Source: Tubiluchus corallicola (taxonomy: Eukaryota; Priapulida; Priapulimorpha; Priapulimorphida; Tubiluchidae). Taken from it: a stretch of 64,000 nt of DNA. The translations under genes and the position numbers were made by a program. Positions 1 through 9,169 of this stretch are shown here, in pieces. Within the stretch, counting starts at the first letter, position 1. Every line of letters begins with the position of its first letter. The stretch is from the NCBI GenBank assembly GCA_030141605.1, contig JAQGDQ010002369.1:498001-562000 (forward strand), read 5' to 3'. The notes under the pieces were generated by a model. That model was not told the DNA's origin. It ran no database searches and saw only the letters and a program-made list of their open reading frames with translations.

Positions 1-915
1 CCAGCGTTTCTTAAGGAATACAACTACAGAGACTAAGGAGACGAGCACGGTTGCGCTGAGTATGACAAAGAAGGCATAGGGGTTCTTTTCGATGGGCAGA
101 CCGACGTTCATTCCATACATCGAGGCGATGATCGTAGGGATCGTGAATATGATCGTGATCGCGGTCAGCCGTTTGATGGTCTTATTCACATCATTGGTGA
201 AAATGATCTGATAGGAATCCCTTAAAGACCTGATGCTCTTAATGTTGACCCGGCACAGATCTTCTGACTGCTTGATTCCAATGGACAGATCCTGAAGAAG
301 GTCATAGTCCTTTTCGTAGAGGTGGACGTATCTTCCTGAGGAGATCGCCTCCAGAACGCTTCTCATAGGGACGAGGGAGGTGAGGTACTGATTGAGGATC
401 TCTTCATTTTTCGTCAGGGCAATGATCGCTTCGGCATCGACATTCTGAATCTCTTTTTCCTGCTCAAGGACCTTATGGCGCACTCTTTTGATGCTCGTAT
501 TGAAGTCCTGAGTGATGCGGAGGAGAACGTGAAAAAGGAGTTTGGATTTTTGAGTAGTGCCGAGTTCGAGATTGTGTTTGAGTATTTTCTCAATTACTTC
601 GCTGCTTTTTGGAGAGATTGTAATGACATAGGTCTTGGTCAGAATGATGGTCAGGGTCGATGTATAGAGGCCCATTTCTTCTTCAGAAGGGTGTCTGGTA
701 AAGACGAGGATATTTCCTTCTTGATGTTCGATGCGGGGAATTTCATATTTATCGAGAGCATCCTTCAGATCTGCAAACTCGAGTCCGGTCAACTCTGCGA
801 TTTGTTGGAGATCGTCAACAGTTGCATCAGTAACGCTGACCCAGCTTCCTACACGAAATTCCTCGATTTTCTGAAATTGGGCGCTGCGGATCGTCTTGAA
901 GAAAATTTCGATCAT
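1..915 (-). CDS. corA: CorA-family divalent cation (Mg/Co) transporter, 3' end cut by window edge
   Basis: The minus-strand frame is open from ATG at 915 to base 1 (305 residues seen), with GGGAGG just upstream of the start. The N-terminal two thirds is a soluble, helical cytoplasmic region. The last part has a hydrophobic helix ending in the family signature YGMNV, then a second hydrophobic helix (roughly residues 285-300) and a basic tail KKRW. GMN is the selectivity filter at the mouth of CorA channels, which work as pentamers in the inner membrane and take up Mg2+. The stop codon lies left of the window; family members usually end within a few residues of this basic tail, so little is missing. 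Metal specificity cannot be read from the sequence. Confidence 0.88.
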   Translation of the reverse strand, partial: MIEIFFKTIRSAQFQKIEEFRVGSWVSVTDATVDDLQQIAELTGLEFADLKDALDKYEIPRIEHQEGNILVFTRHPSEEEMGLYTSTLTIILTKTYVITISPKSSEVIEKILKHNLELGTTQKSKLLFHVLLRITQDFNTSIKRVRHKVLEQEKEIQNVDAEAIIALTKNEEILNQYLTSLVPMRSVLEAISSGRYVHLYEKDYDLLQDLSIGIKQSEDLCRVNIKSIRSLRDSYQIIFTNDVNKTIKRLTAITIIFTIPTIIASMYGMNVGLPIEKNPYAFFVILSATVLVSLVSVVVFLKKRW

Positions 916-953
916 CGTTCCTCCCTATTTCTTTCATATAGGTGGGGACTTTT

Positions 954-2003
954 TTAGTCGAGGCTGTCTTCCAGTTCTTGGATGCGCTTTTGTAGATCTT
1001 TGACGGTGTTGTGAAGAGATTCGATCTTGCGGATGTAGACTTCTCTTTTGTTGTAGGCAACGACTGGGATGGCCGGAGAGCCGCGATAGGGACCCGGTTT
1101 GAGAAGAGATTTACTGACACCGCTTCTGGTGGCTAGAAGAACCTGATCGACCAATTGGACATGACCTAAGACGCCGACCTGGCCGCCCATCATGACATGC
1201 TTGCCGGTCTTCGCAGATCCCGCGATTCCGGTTTGAGCAGCGATCAGATTGCCTTCTCCGATTTCAACGTTATGAGCGATTTGAACGAGGTTGTCGATCT
1301 TTGTTCCTCGTCGGATAAGAGTAGTTTTGAATCGAGCGCGATCTATGGTCGTGTTTGCGCCGATTTCAACGTCGTCTTCAATGACGACATTCCCGATTTG
1401 TTGCAGTTTTTGCTGTTTCCCAAACTCGTCGGGGGAAAAACCGAAGCCGCATGATCCAATGATCGCTCCTGGCTGCAAGGTCACACGGTTTTGTAAAATA
1501 CATCTTTCTCTCACTACGGAAGTGGGATGAAGGACGCAGTCTTCGCCCAATTCTGCTTGAGCGCCCACAAAACAGGAGGCTCCAACGATGGAACGATTTC
1601 CGATTTTCACATGGTGCTCGATCACAGCAAAAGGGCCGATGGTAACATCTTTGCCGATCTGGGCCGACTCATGAATGATCGCAGTAGGATGAATTCCCTT
1701 AAATCCTGTTTTTTCTCCGAAAGCCAGGAGAAGTTCAGCGACTTTTTGGAATGTTCGGTCTGGATTAGGTGAGATTAGATAGTTCTTTCCTTCAACTCTG
1801 GGCGTATTTTCATCAATGCAAATCACGCCAGCCTGGCTTGACTTCATTGCTTCTTTGTAACGGGAGTTGGCCAGAAAGGAAGCCTCGGAGGGGAGTGCTT
1901 CATCGAGGGTATTGACTCCAGAAATCTGAATTTCTTTATTCCCTTCGAGCATGCTTTCAGTGAGTTCAGCAAGCTCGAAGAGAGTGTATGACTTCAAAGA
2001 CAT
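954..2003 (-). CDS. lpxD: UDP-3-O-acylglucosamine N-acyltransferase LpxD
   Basis: 349 residues, the usual LpxD length. It adds the second (N-linked) hydroxyacyl chain in the third step of lipid A synthesis, using acyl-ACP, on the cytoplasmic side of the inner membrane. An N-terminal uridine-binding domain (about residues 1-100) is followed by a left-handed beta helix of hexapeptide repeats (GIHPTAIIHESAQIG onwards to about 310) and a C-terminal helical, coiled-coil-like tail. The catalytic histidine sits in IAHNVEIG. Its ATG overlaps the ompH stop by one base (TAATG), so the two are translationally coupled. The order bamA-ompH-lpxD matches Chlamydia. Confidence 0.96.
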   Translation of the reverse strand: MSLKSYTLFELAELTESMLEGNKEIQISGVNTLDEALPSEASFLANSRYKEAMKSSQAGVICIDENTPRVEGKNYLISPNPDRTFQKVAELLLAFGEKTGFKGIHPTAIIHESAQIGKDVTIGPFAVIEHHVKIGNRSIVGASCFVGAQAELGEDCVLHPTSVVRERCILQNRVTLQPGAIIGSCGFGFSPDEFGKQQKLQQIGNVVIEDDVEIGANTTIDRARFKTTLIRRGTKIDNLVQIAHNVEIGEGNLIAAQTGIAGSAKTGKHVMMGGQVGVLGHVQLVDQVLLATRSGVSKSLLKPGPYRGSPAIPVVAYNKREVYIRKIESLHNTVKDLQKRIQELEDSLD

Positions 2004-2575
2004 TAAGGAGTGTTTCCTTTTAATGCTGCTTCATCAGAATTGTCAGAGATTTTCTGCTTAGCTGATTCTAAGTCAAAATCTTTGTCCATGATGTCGATGA
2101 TTGTGTCAGTGATGTCCATATCAGGATTGTAGTAGAAACATGCTTCTTTGTTGATCACATAGTTATATTCATGTTTCTGAGCGACTTTTTCCGCAGCACT
2201 GGAAATGTAGTTGCTCATTTTCTGAATCAATTGATAGTTCGCCTGATTGAGCACTTGGTAGTACTGATTCTGATAGCGTGCCAAGTCTTCATTAAGGGCC
2301 TGGTATTTGATTTTAAGCTCTTCTTCAGCTTTTGGAGAGAGGCTGTCGAGATAATCAGCATCTTCGAATTTTTCAGCGATCTCCTTCAATTGCTTTTCAG
2401 AATCTTCGATCATAGACGTGAACTGCTTTCGAAGGTTTTCTAGGTTCTCTTGTTCCTTTTTTCCAATTTTGGATTCAGTAACACATGTGGCGAAATTAAC
2501 AACGGCATCACGTGCGTATGCAGATCCTGCAAAGATGAATGTAGCAAGAACTGCCGCGATGATTGATCTTTTCAT
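2003..2575 (-). CDS. ompH: OmpH/Skp-like periplasmic chaperone
   Basis: 190 residues with a clear signal peptide (MKRSIIAAVLATFIFAGSAYA, cleavage after AYA). The mature part is highly charged and helical (about residues 40-140), as expected for the tentacle arms of Skp, which hold unfolded outer-membrane proteins in the periplasm and hand them to BamA. The C-terminal tail is acidic and longer than in E. coli Skp. A ribosome-binding site (AGGAGA in the transcript) lies a few bases before the ATG. It lies between bamA and lpxD on the same strand, the arrangement seen in many Gram-negatives including Chlamydia. Confidence 0.92.
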   Translation of the reverse strand: MKRSIIAAVLATFIFAGSAYARDAVVNFATCVTESKIGKKEQENLENLRKQFTSMIEDSEKQLKEIAEKFEDADYLDSLSPKAEEELKIKYQALNEDLARYQNQYYQVLNQANYQLIQKMSNYISSAAEKVAQKHEYNYVINKEACFYYNPDMDITDTIIDIMDKDFDLESAKQKISDNSDEAALKGNTP

Positions 2576-2631
2576 CGGTAGTCTCCTTTATGTTTTAAAT
2601 TCAATTGTAGCCTTTATACCTAAACGCATCC

Positions 2632-4986
2632 TTAGAACTGTCCTCCCATAGAGAAGAAGAACTTTTTCTTGTCGTCGCTTCTCTCTGGGTTGATCGGTAT
2701 ACCATATCCGACAATGATCGGAGTGCGATTCATCAATTCTAGTCTGGCCCCTACACCATAACTCATTCGTAATTTTGGTATCTTAAATTCTTTGTCCGAT
2801 ACGGATCCTGCATCAAAGAAAGCAAAGACATCAAGGAGCTTGAATATTTCCTGACAGTATTCTACGGAAAGCAGTCCTGAAGAAACACCACCGGTTGGAT
2901 CACCAGTTGATGTCTGGGGACCGATACTATATGGCTTGTATCCTCGAACTGTCGTTTCTCCACCCAAGAAGAAACGCTCACTCAAAGGAACTTCTTCCTG
3001 TCTGCTTTTTGTCCTGCCGATGCGACCCAGAGGATTGATGAAATGGAAATCAGCACGTCCTTTCAATGTTCCCTTGGACCAAACTGGAATATAAAGAGCA
3101 TTCACATAACCAAATTTCAAGAAGAGGAAGTCTCCTCCAATACCGACAAATTCAGCCTCGAGATAGGATCTCAATCCTCGATGAGGTTTATAACTGCTGT
3201 CTGTTGAATCATAGCCAAGTGAAGCATTGATCCCTGAGATGATACCTCTCTGATCAAATTCCCGAACTGCTTCTTCTCCTGCTTTGGACTGTACCTTATT
3301 GTCCGTATTTCTTAACCGGTATCTTGTGCCGAACGTCCAGTAATTGGAAATAGGATACGAGGCAAAGAGAGAGAAGCCAAGTGTTTCGATATCGTAGTCT
3401 TCTGACTGAAGACGGGATGTCGTACGGCTGACCTCGAACCCAAATCTCCAAAGGGTATCCTGGAAATAAGGATCCATCCAAGAGACGAGGTAATTGGTCT
3501 GTTTCTTACCGAGGCTAGTTCTAATGTGGAGATATTCACCTCCACCTCGAAGTTCGGAAATATTTCCCCTGAGGGCTTTTCTCATTCCTTTGATATTGAA
3601 GTTTCTCTCGGTGAGCTCTAACCCTCCGAAAATATCATCTACTGTACTGAAACCTAAGAAAAGACTGACATTCCCAGTCGTTGTTTCCTCAACTTCGATG
3701 TAAACATCTCGATAGTTGGGGCCCAAACCAAGATCATCGGTAGAACGAACAGCATATACGTTGACGCTCTTAAAGTAGCCGATGTTTTCCAAACGGGTTT
3801 GAGTAGCTTTTAGCTTTCTGGAGTCGAAAAGTTCTCCAGGAACAAGAAGAGATTCGCGAAGGATCACATGATTTTTTGTACTAGAATTTCCAAAAATGCG
3901 GATGAGGCCGATTTTATATTGCTCTCCCTCATCAATATAGAAATTCACATTGTATACAGGCTCATTCTCCATTAAATGTGTTTCATAATGGATATTGGCC
4001 TCGATGTATCCTTTCTGCCCATATAGGTCTTTAATTCTTTGCGATGTTTCCCGGATCTGTTCAGGAGAAAAGGTTTCTCCGGAATGAATCAGGATCCGTT
4101 TTTCGATATCTTCATTCGATAAAAGTGCGTTTCCTTCAAAAGTCACATTACCAAATGTATACTGAGTTCCCCGGTGCGCTGTAATTTCAATAATGATTTT
4201 TCCGCTTCCTTCGTCATCCTTCAGCTGGATATCCACATGGGCATCTGCATAGCCCCTATTATGCAGATAATTCAAGATCTGCATCTTATCCTGTTCTAAA
4301 GCGTCTTCGCGGAATGTTCCGGTTCCAGTGAGCCAGCTTGTCAGGAAGTTGTATTTTTTGGTGTACATCATCTCAAAAAGAGCGCTGCGCTCGGAACGGG
4401 TAAAGCCCTTGAAGACGATCTTTTTGATTTTTCCCGATCTTCCTTCGTGTACGCGAACCTGAATATCGATCTGGTTCGTATTGGGAATTGAGTGGACCGA
4501 ATAACTCAGCTGTGATTCAAAGTAACCCTTCTTGATGTAGAACTCTTTCACCTTGTTGAATTTCTTATTGAATTCCTGACGGTTGAAAATCGTGAATGGT
4601 TTTACATCTAGTTCTTTTTGTAATTTCTTGGATTTGATCCTTTCATTACCTTCCCAATTGATACTATGGATCATGGGGCGGGGCCACAAACGAAGAGTAA
4701 TATGGACTTCATTGTTCTTCAAATAGATCACCGGCTCGACCCTGTCATATTCATCGGATAGAGATTTGAGGTCCCGGTCAAAGGTCAACTGGGAAAATGG
4801 ATCTCCTACGCGCGTCTTCAATCGAGATAATACTGATTTCGGCTCGAATGGATTTTCTGGATCCTGTTTTTCAAAGACCACATCGATTTGTCTCACTATT
4901 TTATTTTCGTAAGTCTCAAACGAAAAAATTGGGTGGGTTATGGAGATAAATAAAATAAGAAGAAGGGATTTTTTTATGAAGTTCAT
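2632..4986 (-). CDS. bamA: BamA / Omp85 outer-membrane protein assembly factor
   Basis: 784 residues from the ATG at 4986, chosen because it opens a signal peptide (MNFIKKSLLLILFISITHP) and is preceded by AGGA. The frame stays open upstream to another ATG at 5076, but that 30-residue extension would bury the signal peptide. The N-terminal half is a series of POTRA domains (residues about 25-400, with typical GD.fs, Y...GY and GN..t patterns). The C-terminal half is the 16-strand Omp85 barrel, including FFLGGETTVRGY, and ends in a terminal Phe. BamA is the essential insertase for outer-membrane beta-barrels. The downstream ompH and lpxD genes fit an envelope operon. Confidence 0.95.
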   Translation of the reverse strand: MNFIKKSLLLILFISITHPIFSFETYENKIVRQIDVVFEKQDPENPFEPKSVLSRLKTRVGDPFSQLTFDRDLKSLSDEYDRVEPVIYLKNNEVHITLRLWPRPMIHSINWEGNERIKSKKLQKELDVKPFTIFNRQEFNKKFNKVKEFYIKKGYFESQLSYSVHSIPNTNQIDIQVRVHEGRSGKIKKIVFKGFTRSERSALFEMMYTKKYNFLTSWLTGTGTFREDALEQDKMQILNYLHNRGYADAHVDIQLKDDEGSGKIIIEITAHRGTQYTFGNVTFEGNALLSNEDIEKRILIHSGETFSPEQIRETSQRIKDLYGQKGYIEANIHYETHLMENEPVYNVNFYIDEGEQYKIGLIRIFGNSSTKNHVILRESLLVPGELFDSRKLKATQTRLENIGYFKSVNVYAVRSTDDLGLGPNYRDVYIEVEETTTGNVSLFLGFSTVDDIFGGLELTERNFNIKGMRKALRGNISELRGGGEYLHIRTSLGKKQTNYLVSWMDPYFQDTLWRFGFEVSRTTSRLQSEDYDIETLGFSLFASYPISNYWTFGTRYRLRNTDNKVQSKAGEEAVREFDQRGIISGINASLGYDSTDSSYKPHRGLRSYLEAEFVGIGGDFLFLKFGYVNALYIPVWSKGTLKGRADFHFINPLGRIGRTKSRQEEVPLSERFFLGGETTVRGYKPYSIGPQTSTGDPTGGVSSGLLSVEYCQEIFKLLDVFAFFDAGSVSDKEFKIPKLRMSYGVGARLELMNRTPIIVGYGIPINPERSDDKKKFFFSMGGQF

Positions 4987-5161
4987 ATTCCTAGTTGGTA
5001 GAAGTGTATTAACCTCAAGGATGAAGAAGTCATTACGTAGCGTGTAAACATACGCTCGGAACTCTTTCATTTCCAATTTATTAAACTCAGAGTCGGACTC
5101 TAAGCGTATGGATTATAAGGAAAGGGCTGGAATTATTGCAACCGGGCATAAGACTTTCTTT

Positions 5162-5761
5162 TTAAAAAGCCTGTCGGCCGCCGAATGCTCTCGTCAAAGT
5201 TCCTTTATCGACGTATTCCAAACTGCTTCCGACGGGAAGTCCGAATGCAATACGGTAGACACGAATATTTTGTTCGCTGAATTTTTCTTTTAGAAAAAGA
5301 GAGGTGGCATCTCCTTCCAGGGTTGAGTCCAGGGCTAATATGGCTTCCTGAATCGAATATCGCTCGATGCGTTCCATCAATTTATCGAGGTGGAGGTCCT
5401 CTTCCCATTTTCCTTCCATGGGGGATAACAAAGTGTCCAGTACGTGATAGATGCCTTTGAATTCTTTTGTTTCTTCTAGCGCAAAAACATCCCGAGGAGA
5501 TGAAACGATGCAGATCATGTTATTTTTTCTGAGATCATTTTCACAAAAATAACAGTGCTCTTCCTGAAGGCACCCACATTCTTCGCAAACGTTCATTTTT
5601 TCCTGGAATTGGGAGAGCAAAGCTCCGAATTCTTTAAGGGAAGCAATGGGCCAATTCAGGAGTTGGAAAGCAAACCGCTCTGCGGTCCTTTCTCCGACTC
5701 CGGGCAGTTTTTTCAAAAAATGAATGAGGGCTTGAAAGTCTCTGGGGTAGGTATAGGCCAC
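5162..5761 (-). CDS. recR: Recombination mediator RecR
   Basis: RecR works with RecO to load RecA at ssDNA gaps. The frame is open further upstream, but homology to RecR begins right after a GTG at 5761 (VAYTYPRDFQALIHFLKKLP), giving 199 residues, exactly the family size, with AAAGGA upstream. Features in order: helix-hairpin-helix LPGVGERTAERFA, the four-cysteine zinc motif (CEEC...CYFC), a Toprim domain (VSSPRDVFALEE...LDSTLEGDAT) and the conserved C-terminal segment GLPVGSSLEYVD...TLTRAF. It lies upstream of bamA on the same strand with a 175-base gap. Confidence 0.94.
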   Translation of the reverse strand: MAYTYPRDFQALIHFLKKLPGVGERTAERFAFQLLNWPIASLKEFGALLSQFQEKMNVCEECGCLQEEHCYFCENDLRKNNMICIVSSPRDVFALEETKEFKGIYHVLDTLLSPMEGKWEEDLHLDKLMERIERYSIQEAILALDSTLEGDATSLFLKEKFSEQNIRVYRIAFGLPVGSSLEYVDKGTLTRAFGGRQAF

Positions 5762-5956
5762 TGTAATTTTTCCTTTAATAGGAAAGCTTAGCAAAAAGGG
5801 GAATTCTCGACAAAAACAGGGTTGAAAAAGGTGTATAAAGAGAGCGTGCAAAATAAAATTTTGATTAAGCCTTCTTCTAAAATCTCCTTCCATTTTAGAC
5901 CCTTTTCCGCTATCCTTTGCGTACTGATTTTTTCCATGAATTATTAGGTTAATACA

Positions 5957-6964
5957 GTGCAAAAAAGCTTAAAGGCTAGAATCTTAGGTACCGGGTCCTA
6001 TGTTCCTGAACGTGTGTTAAGCAACCAGGATTTAGAAAAAATGGTTGATACATCCGATGAGTGGATTGTGAGCCGCACAGGAATGAAGGAACGGAGGCTT
6101 GCTGATGAAAATGAATTCACTTCCGACATGGGTCTAAAAGCCGCGCAGCGAGCTTTGGAAAATGCCAAAATCGATCCTTCCGATTTGGACTTGATCTTAG
6201 TTGCAACCCTGACGCCAGACTACATTTTTCCCAGCACTGCCTGTTTGATCCAAAGCGCTTTGGGTGCAAAAAAGGCTGCCGGAATGGATATTCAGGCTGC
6301 TTGCACAGGCTACCTCTATGGTCTGTCTGTGGCCAGAGCCCTGATTGATGCAGGAACCTATCGGAATATTTTAGTGATTGCCGCTGAAAAACTCTCTTCA
6401 ATCGTCGATTATGAAGACCGTTCTACTTGTGTTCTGTTTGGTGATGGAGCCGCCGCATGTGTTGTTGGCAAAAGTGAAAAAGGGTTGTCTATCGAAAGCA
6501 TTTGTCTGGGAGCTGATGGAGAACAGGCTCAACTTTTGATCATGCCTGCTGGCGGATGCCGAAAGCCTGCTTCCAAAGAAACGATCGACAGTCGCATGCA
6601 CTATATCCAAATGGCTGGAAATGAAGTATTCAAACACGCTGTTCGGCGTATGGAAGCCTCTTGCAAAGAATGCCTGGAATCTTCTGGAAAAAAAGAACAG
6701 GACATCAGTTGGTTGATTCCCCATCAGGCCAATGCACGCATCATTGATGCCATCGCACGCCGTTTCGAACATCTCACAAACGATCATGTTTATAAGACTG
6801 TGCACAAATATGGGAATACATCTGCATCGAGCTTGGGAATCGCGCTTGATGAGCTGATGAGAAAAGGAACCGTTCAAAATGAAGAGAATATTCTACTCAC
6901 TGCATTCGGATCAGGTTTTACCTGGGGAGCTGCTCTTTTAACGCAGCAAGGAGACGAATCATGA
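5957..6964 (+). CDS. fabH: 3-oxoacyl-ACP synthase III FabH
   Basis: 335 residues starting at GTG 5957. FabH condenses acetyl-CoA with malonyl-ACP to start fatty-acid elongation in the cytoplasm. The catalytic triad is visible: Cys in AACTGYLYGL, His in IPHQANARII and Asn in YGNTSASS. The C-terminal GSGFTWGAALL is typical. It is the first gene of a tight plus-strand operon; its TGA overlaps the fabD ATG (ATGA). The roughly 195-base gap to the divergent recR must hold the operon promoter, but I cannot place it with confidence. Confidence 0.96.
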   Translation: MQKSLKARILGTGSYVPERVLSNQDLEKMVDTSDEWIVSRTGMKERRLADENEFTSDMGLKAAQRALENAKIDPSDLDLILVATLTPDYIFPSTACLIQSALGAKKAAGMDIQAACTGYLYGLSVARALIDAGTYRNILVIAAEKLSSIVDYEDRSTCVLFGDGAAACVVGKSEKGLSIESICLGADGEQAQLLIMPAGGCRKPASKETIDSRMHYIQMAGNEVFKHAVRRMEASCKECLESSGKKEQDISWLIPHQANARIIDAIARRFEHLTNDHVYKTVHKYGNTSASSLGIALDELMRKGTVQNEENILLTAFGSGFTWGAALLTQQGDES

Positions 6965-7899
6965 ATCGGATCGCCTTTTTATTCCCAGGACAGGGAGCAC
7001 AGTACCCAGGCATGGGAAAAGACTTTTACGATACTTATCCGGAAGCAAAAGAAATCTTTTTGCAGGCCGACGAAATTTTAGGTTTTTCTCTTTCAAAGAT
7101 CATTTTTGAAGGGGATGAGACGACATTGACCGAAACAAAAAATTCACAGCTAGCGATCTTCGTTGTCAGTGCTGCTGTTCTGAAGGTTCTGCAAAGCAAG
7201 ATCCCCGATTTTCAACCCCATATTTGTGCTGGCCTGAGTTTAGGCGAATACACTGCTCTTTATGCTTCGGGTAGAATTTCGTTCAAGGATGCTCTAACTC
7301 TCATACAAAAAAGAGCAGAGTATATGAATGAAGCGTGCAATATTACCTCAGGTAGCATGGCAGCTGTTCTGGGGCTGGACCCCGCTATTGTGAAGGAAGT
7401 AGTAGCAAAGATCGATCAGCTTTGGGTTGCTAATTACAACTGTCCTGGTCAGATCGTCATTTCCGGTCTTCCCGAATCGATCGAGAGCGCAGCTCCCATT
7501 TTAAAAGAAAGGGGAGCAAAAAGAGTTCTGCCACTTCAAGTTCATGGAGCTTTCCATAGTGGTTTCATGGCCACTGCTCAGGAAAAATTGATGCCCTGGA
7601 TTGAGAACACATCCTTTGCAGATAGTGAAATTGATGTTGTCATGAATGTCTCCGGAGACTTTGTCCATCAGATTGCCGAGATCAAAGAGAACCTGACGCA
7701 GCAGGTAACGCATAGCGTTCGATGGGAACAGTCGATACGGAAAATGGAAGAAAAACAGGTCGATCTCTATGTTGAAATGGGTCCCGGTAAATCGTTGAAC
7801 GGAATGAACCGAAAGATTCGAATTCAGGGAAAGACTCTTTCCATAGAAAAGGTCTCTGATCTAGAGCCTCTTTTAGAACATACAAAATTAGGTGTGTAA
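6961..7899 (+). CDS. fabD: Malonyl-CoA:ACP transacylase FabD
   Basis: 312 residues, normal length. FabD transfers the malonyl group from CoA to ACP to make the elongation substrate. The N-terminal motif FPGQGAQYPGMG and the catalytic His in GAFHSGFM are present. The nucleophile elbow reads GLSLGEY instead of the common GHSLGE: the Ser is kept but the preceding His is Leu. The start ATG overlaps the fabH stop and the TAA overlaps the fabG ATG, so translation is coupled on both sides. Confidence 0.95.
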   Translation: MNRIAFLFPGQGAQYPGMGKDFYDTYPEAKEIFLQADEILGFSLSKIIFEGDETTLTETKNSQLAIFVVSAAVLKVLQSKIPDFQPHICAGLSLGEYTALYASGRISFKDALTLIQKRAEYMNEACNITSGSMAAVLGLDPAIVKEVVAKIDQLWVANYNCPGQIVISGLPESIESAAPILKERGAKRVLPLQVHGAFHSGFMATAQEKLMPWIENTSFADSEIDVVMNVSGDFVHQIAEIKENLTQQVTHSVRWEQSIRKMEEKQVDLYVEMGPGKSLNGMNRKIRIQGKTLSIEKVSDLEPLLEHTKLGV

Positions 7900-8654
7900 T
7901 GCAGTTGTTGAAAGGTAAAAAAGCTATTGTAACTGGTGGGACATCGGGAATCGGCCGTGAGATCGCGCTTCTGTTTGCAAGAAATGGAGCCAGCGTAGCG
8001 ATTTTTGGAACCAATCCTGAAAGAGCCAGCCAGGCATTAGCTGAATTACAAGGTGCAAAAGTTTTTGACGATCAGCAGTTTTCTTCTCATCTCATTGATG
8101 TTTCCCAATTCAAATCTGTGGAAGAAGAGATGAAAAAACTGCTCGAAGATTGGAAGAATATCGACATTCTAGTGAATAACGCCGGGATTACAAAAGACAA
8201 TCTGCTTCTTCGCATGTCTGAAGAAGATTGGGATTGTGTAATGGGAATCAACCTTAAGTCTGTATTCAATACTTGTAAAATTCTTACACGTCCCATGATG
8301 AAAGCAAAGTCGGGAAAGATCGTCAATATCGCATCTGTAATAGGCTTGACAGGAAATGCTGGACAAGTTAATTATGCTGCTTCCAAATCTGGGATGATTG
8401 GATTTACTAAATCCTTGGCAAAAGAGCTTGCAAGCCGTGGCATTTGTGTGAATTGTGTAGCACCAGGATACATTCAGACCCCGATGACGGAAAAGTTGAC
8501 TGATCAGATCAAAGAAGGCATCCTCGAAAATATTCCTTTAAAAAGGATTGGGATATCTTCTGATATCGCACAGGCTGTGCTTTTCCTTGCTAGCGGCATG
8601 TCGGATTATATTACAGGTCAAGTCATTACTGTCGATGGTGGGATGGTAATGTGA
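7899..8654 (+). CDS. fabG: 3-oxoacyl-ACP reductase FabG
   Basis: 251 residues, a classical short-chain dehydrogenase. It reduces 3-oxoacyl-ACP with NADPH in the elongation cycle. Seen: the cofactor loop TGGTSGIGRE, the NNAGIT motif, the catalytic Ser (IASVIG) with YAASK (Tyr and Lys), and the C-terminal FLASGMSDYITGQVITVDGG. It starts at TAATG overlapping fabD and is followed 44 bases later by acpP, the usual fab operon order in Chlamydia. Confidence 0.96.
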   Translation: MQLLKGKKAIVTGGTSGIGREIALLFARNGASVAIFGTNPERASQALAELQGAKVFDDQQFSSHLIDVSQFKSVEEEMKKLLEDWKNIDILVNNAGITKDNLLLRMSEEDWDCVMGINLKSVFNTCKILTRPMMKAKSGKIVNIASVIGLTGNAGQVNYAASKSGMIGFTKSLAKELASRGICVNCVAPGYIQTPMTEKLTDQIKEGILENIPLKRIGISSDIAQAVLFLASGMSDYITGQVITVDGGMVM

Positions 8655-8698
8655 TTTATTTTTTTGGAAAACCTCGAGCAAATAGAGGATAGGTACCT

Positions 8699-8941
8699 AT
8701 GTCTATTGAACAAGAAGTAATAGATATCATTGTTGAGCAGCTCGGTGTTGATGCTGGAGATGTTTCTGAAGACAAGTCTTTTGTGGAAGATCTCAATGCT
8801 GATTCACTAGATCTTACAGAACTGATCATGACTTTTGAAGAGCGGTTCGGTTTTGAGATTTCTGAAGAAGATGCAGAGAAGCTCAAGACTGTTGGCGATG
8901 TCATCCAGTACATCGACAAAAGAAAAGCTGCTAAAGCTTAA
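8699..8941 (+). CDS. acpP: Acyl carrier protein
   Basis: 80 residues, acidic and helical. The 4'-phosphopantetheine attachment site is Ser36 in ADSLDL; the prosthetic group would be added by AcpS encoded at 19378-19761. It carries the growing acyl chain for FabH, FabD and FabG and supplies acyl donors to LpxD. Last gene of the fab operon, followed at once by a strong intrinsic terminator. Confidence 0.97.
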   Translation: MSIEQEVIDIIVEQLGVDAGDVSEDKSFVEDLNADSLDLTELIMTFEERFGFEISEEDAEKLKTVGDVIQYIDKRKAAKA

Positions 8942-8944
8942 AGG

Positions 8945-8980
8945 AAAGCCGATTGAGGTGTTCTCAATCGGTTTTTCTTT
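8945..8980 (+). terminator. Rho-independent terminator of the fab operon
   Basis: Nine-base perfect stem CCGATTGAG / CTCAATCGG with loop GTGTT, directly followed by TTTTTC and further T-rich sequence. It starts 8 bases after the acpP stop. Both stem and U tract fit an intrinsic terminator closing the fabH-acpP operon. Confidence 0.9.
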
Positions 8981-9169
8981 TTTTCTTTTTTTCTTTTCAT
9001 TTCCCATTTATTTTTTTGTGACATGCACAATCTATCTGCATGCATATACCGTAACCTTCAATAATCGGTGCGTTGACGCTACCCAGGACCGATTCTTGAA
9101 ATTGATTCGGTATAAATCCGATTCATTAAAAACTTGCTAAATGATATCCAGAAACAAATGATAGGTTTC

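Noticed and set aside
4987-5076. Thirty-residue upstream extension of bamA
   Set aside because: It would place a signal peptide internally; the ATG at 4986 opens the signal peptide and has AGGA.
5108-5293. Short plus-strand open frame between bamA and recR
   Set aside because: It runs antisense over the recR 3' end, lacks homology and has no clear ribosome-binding site.
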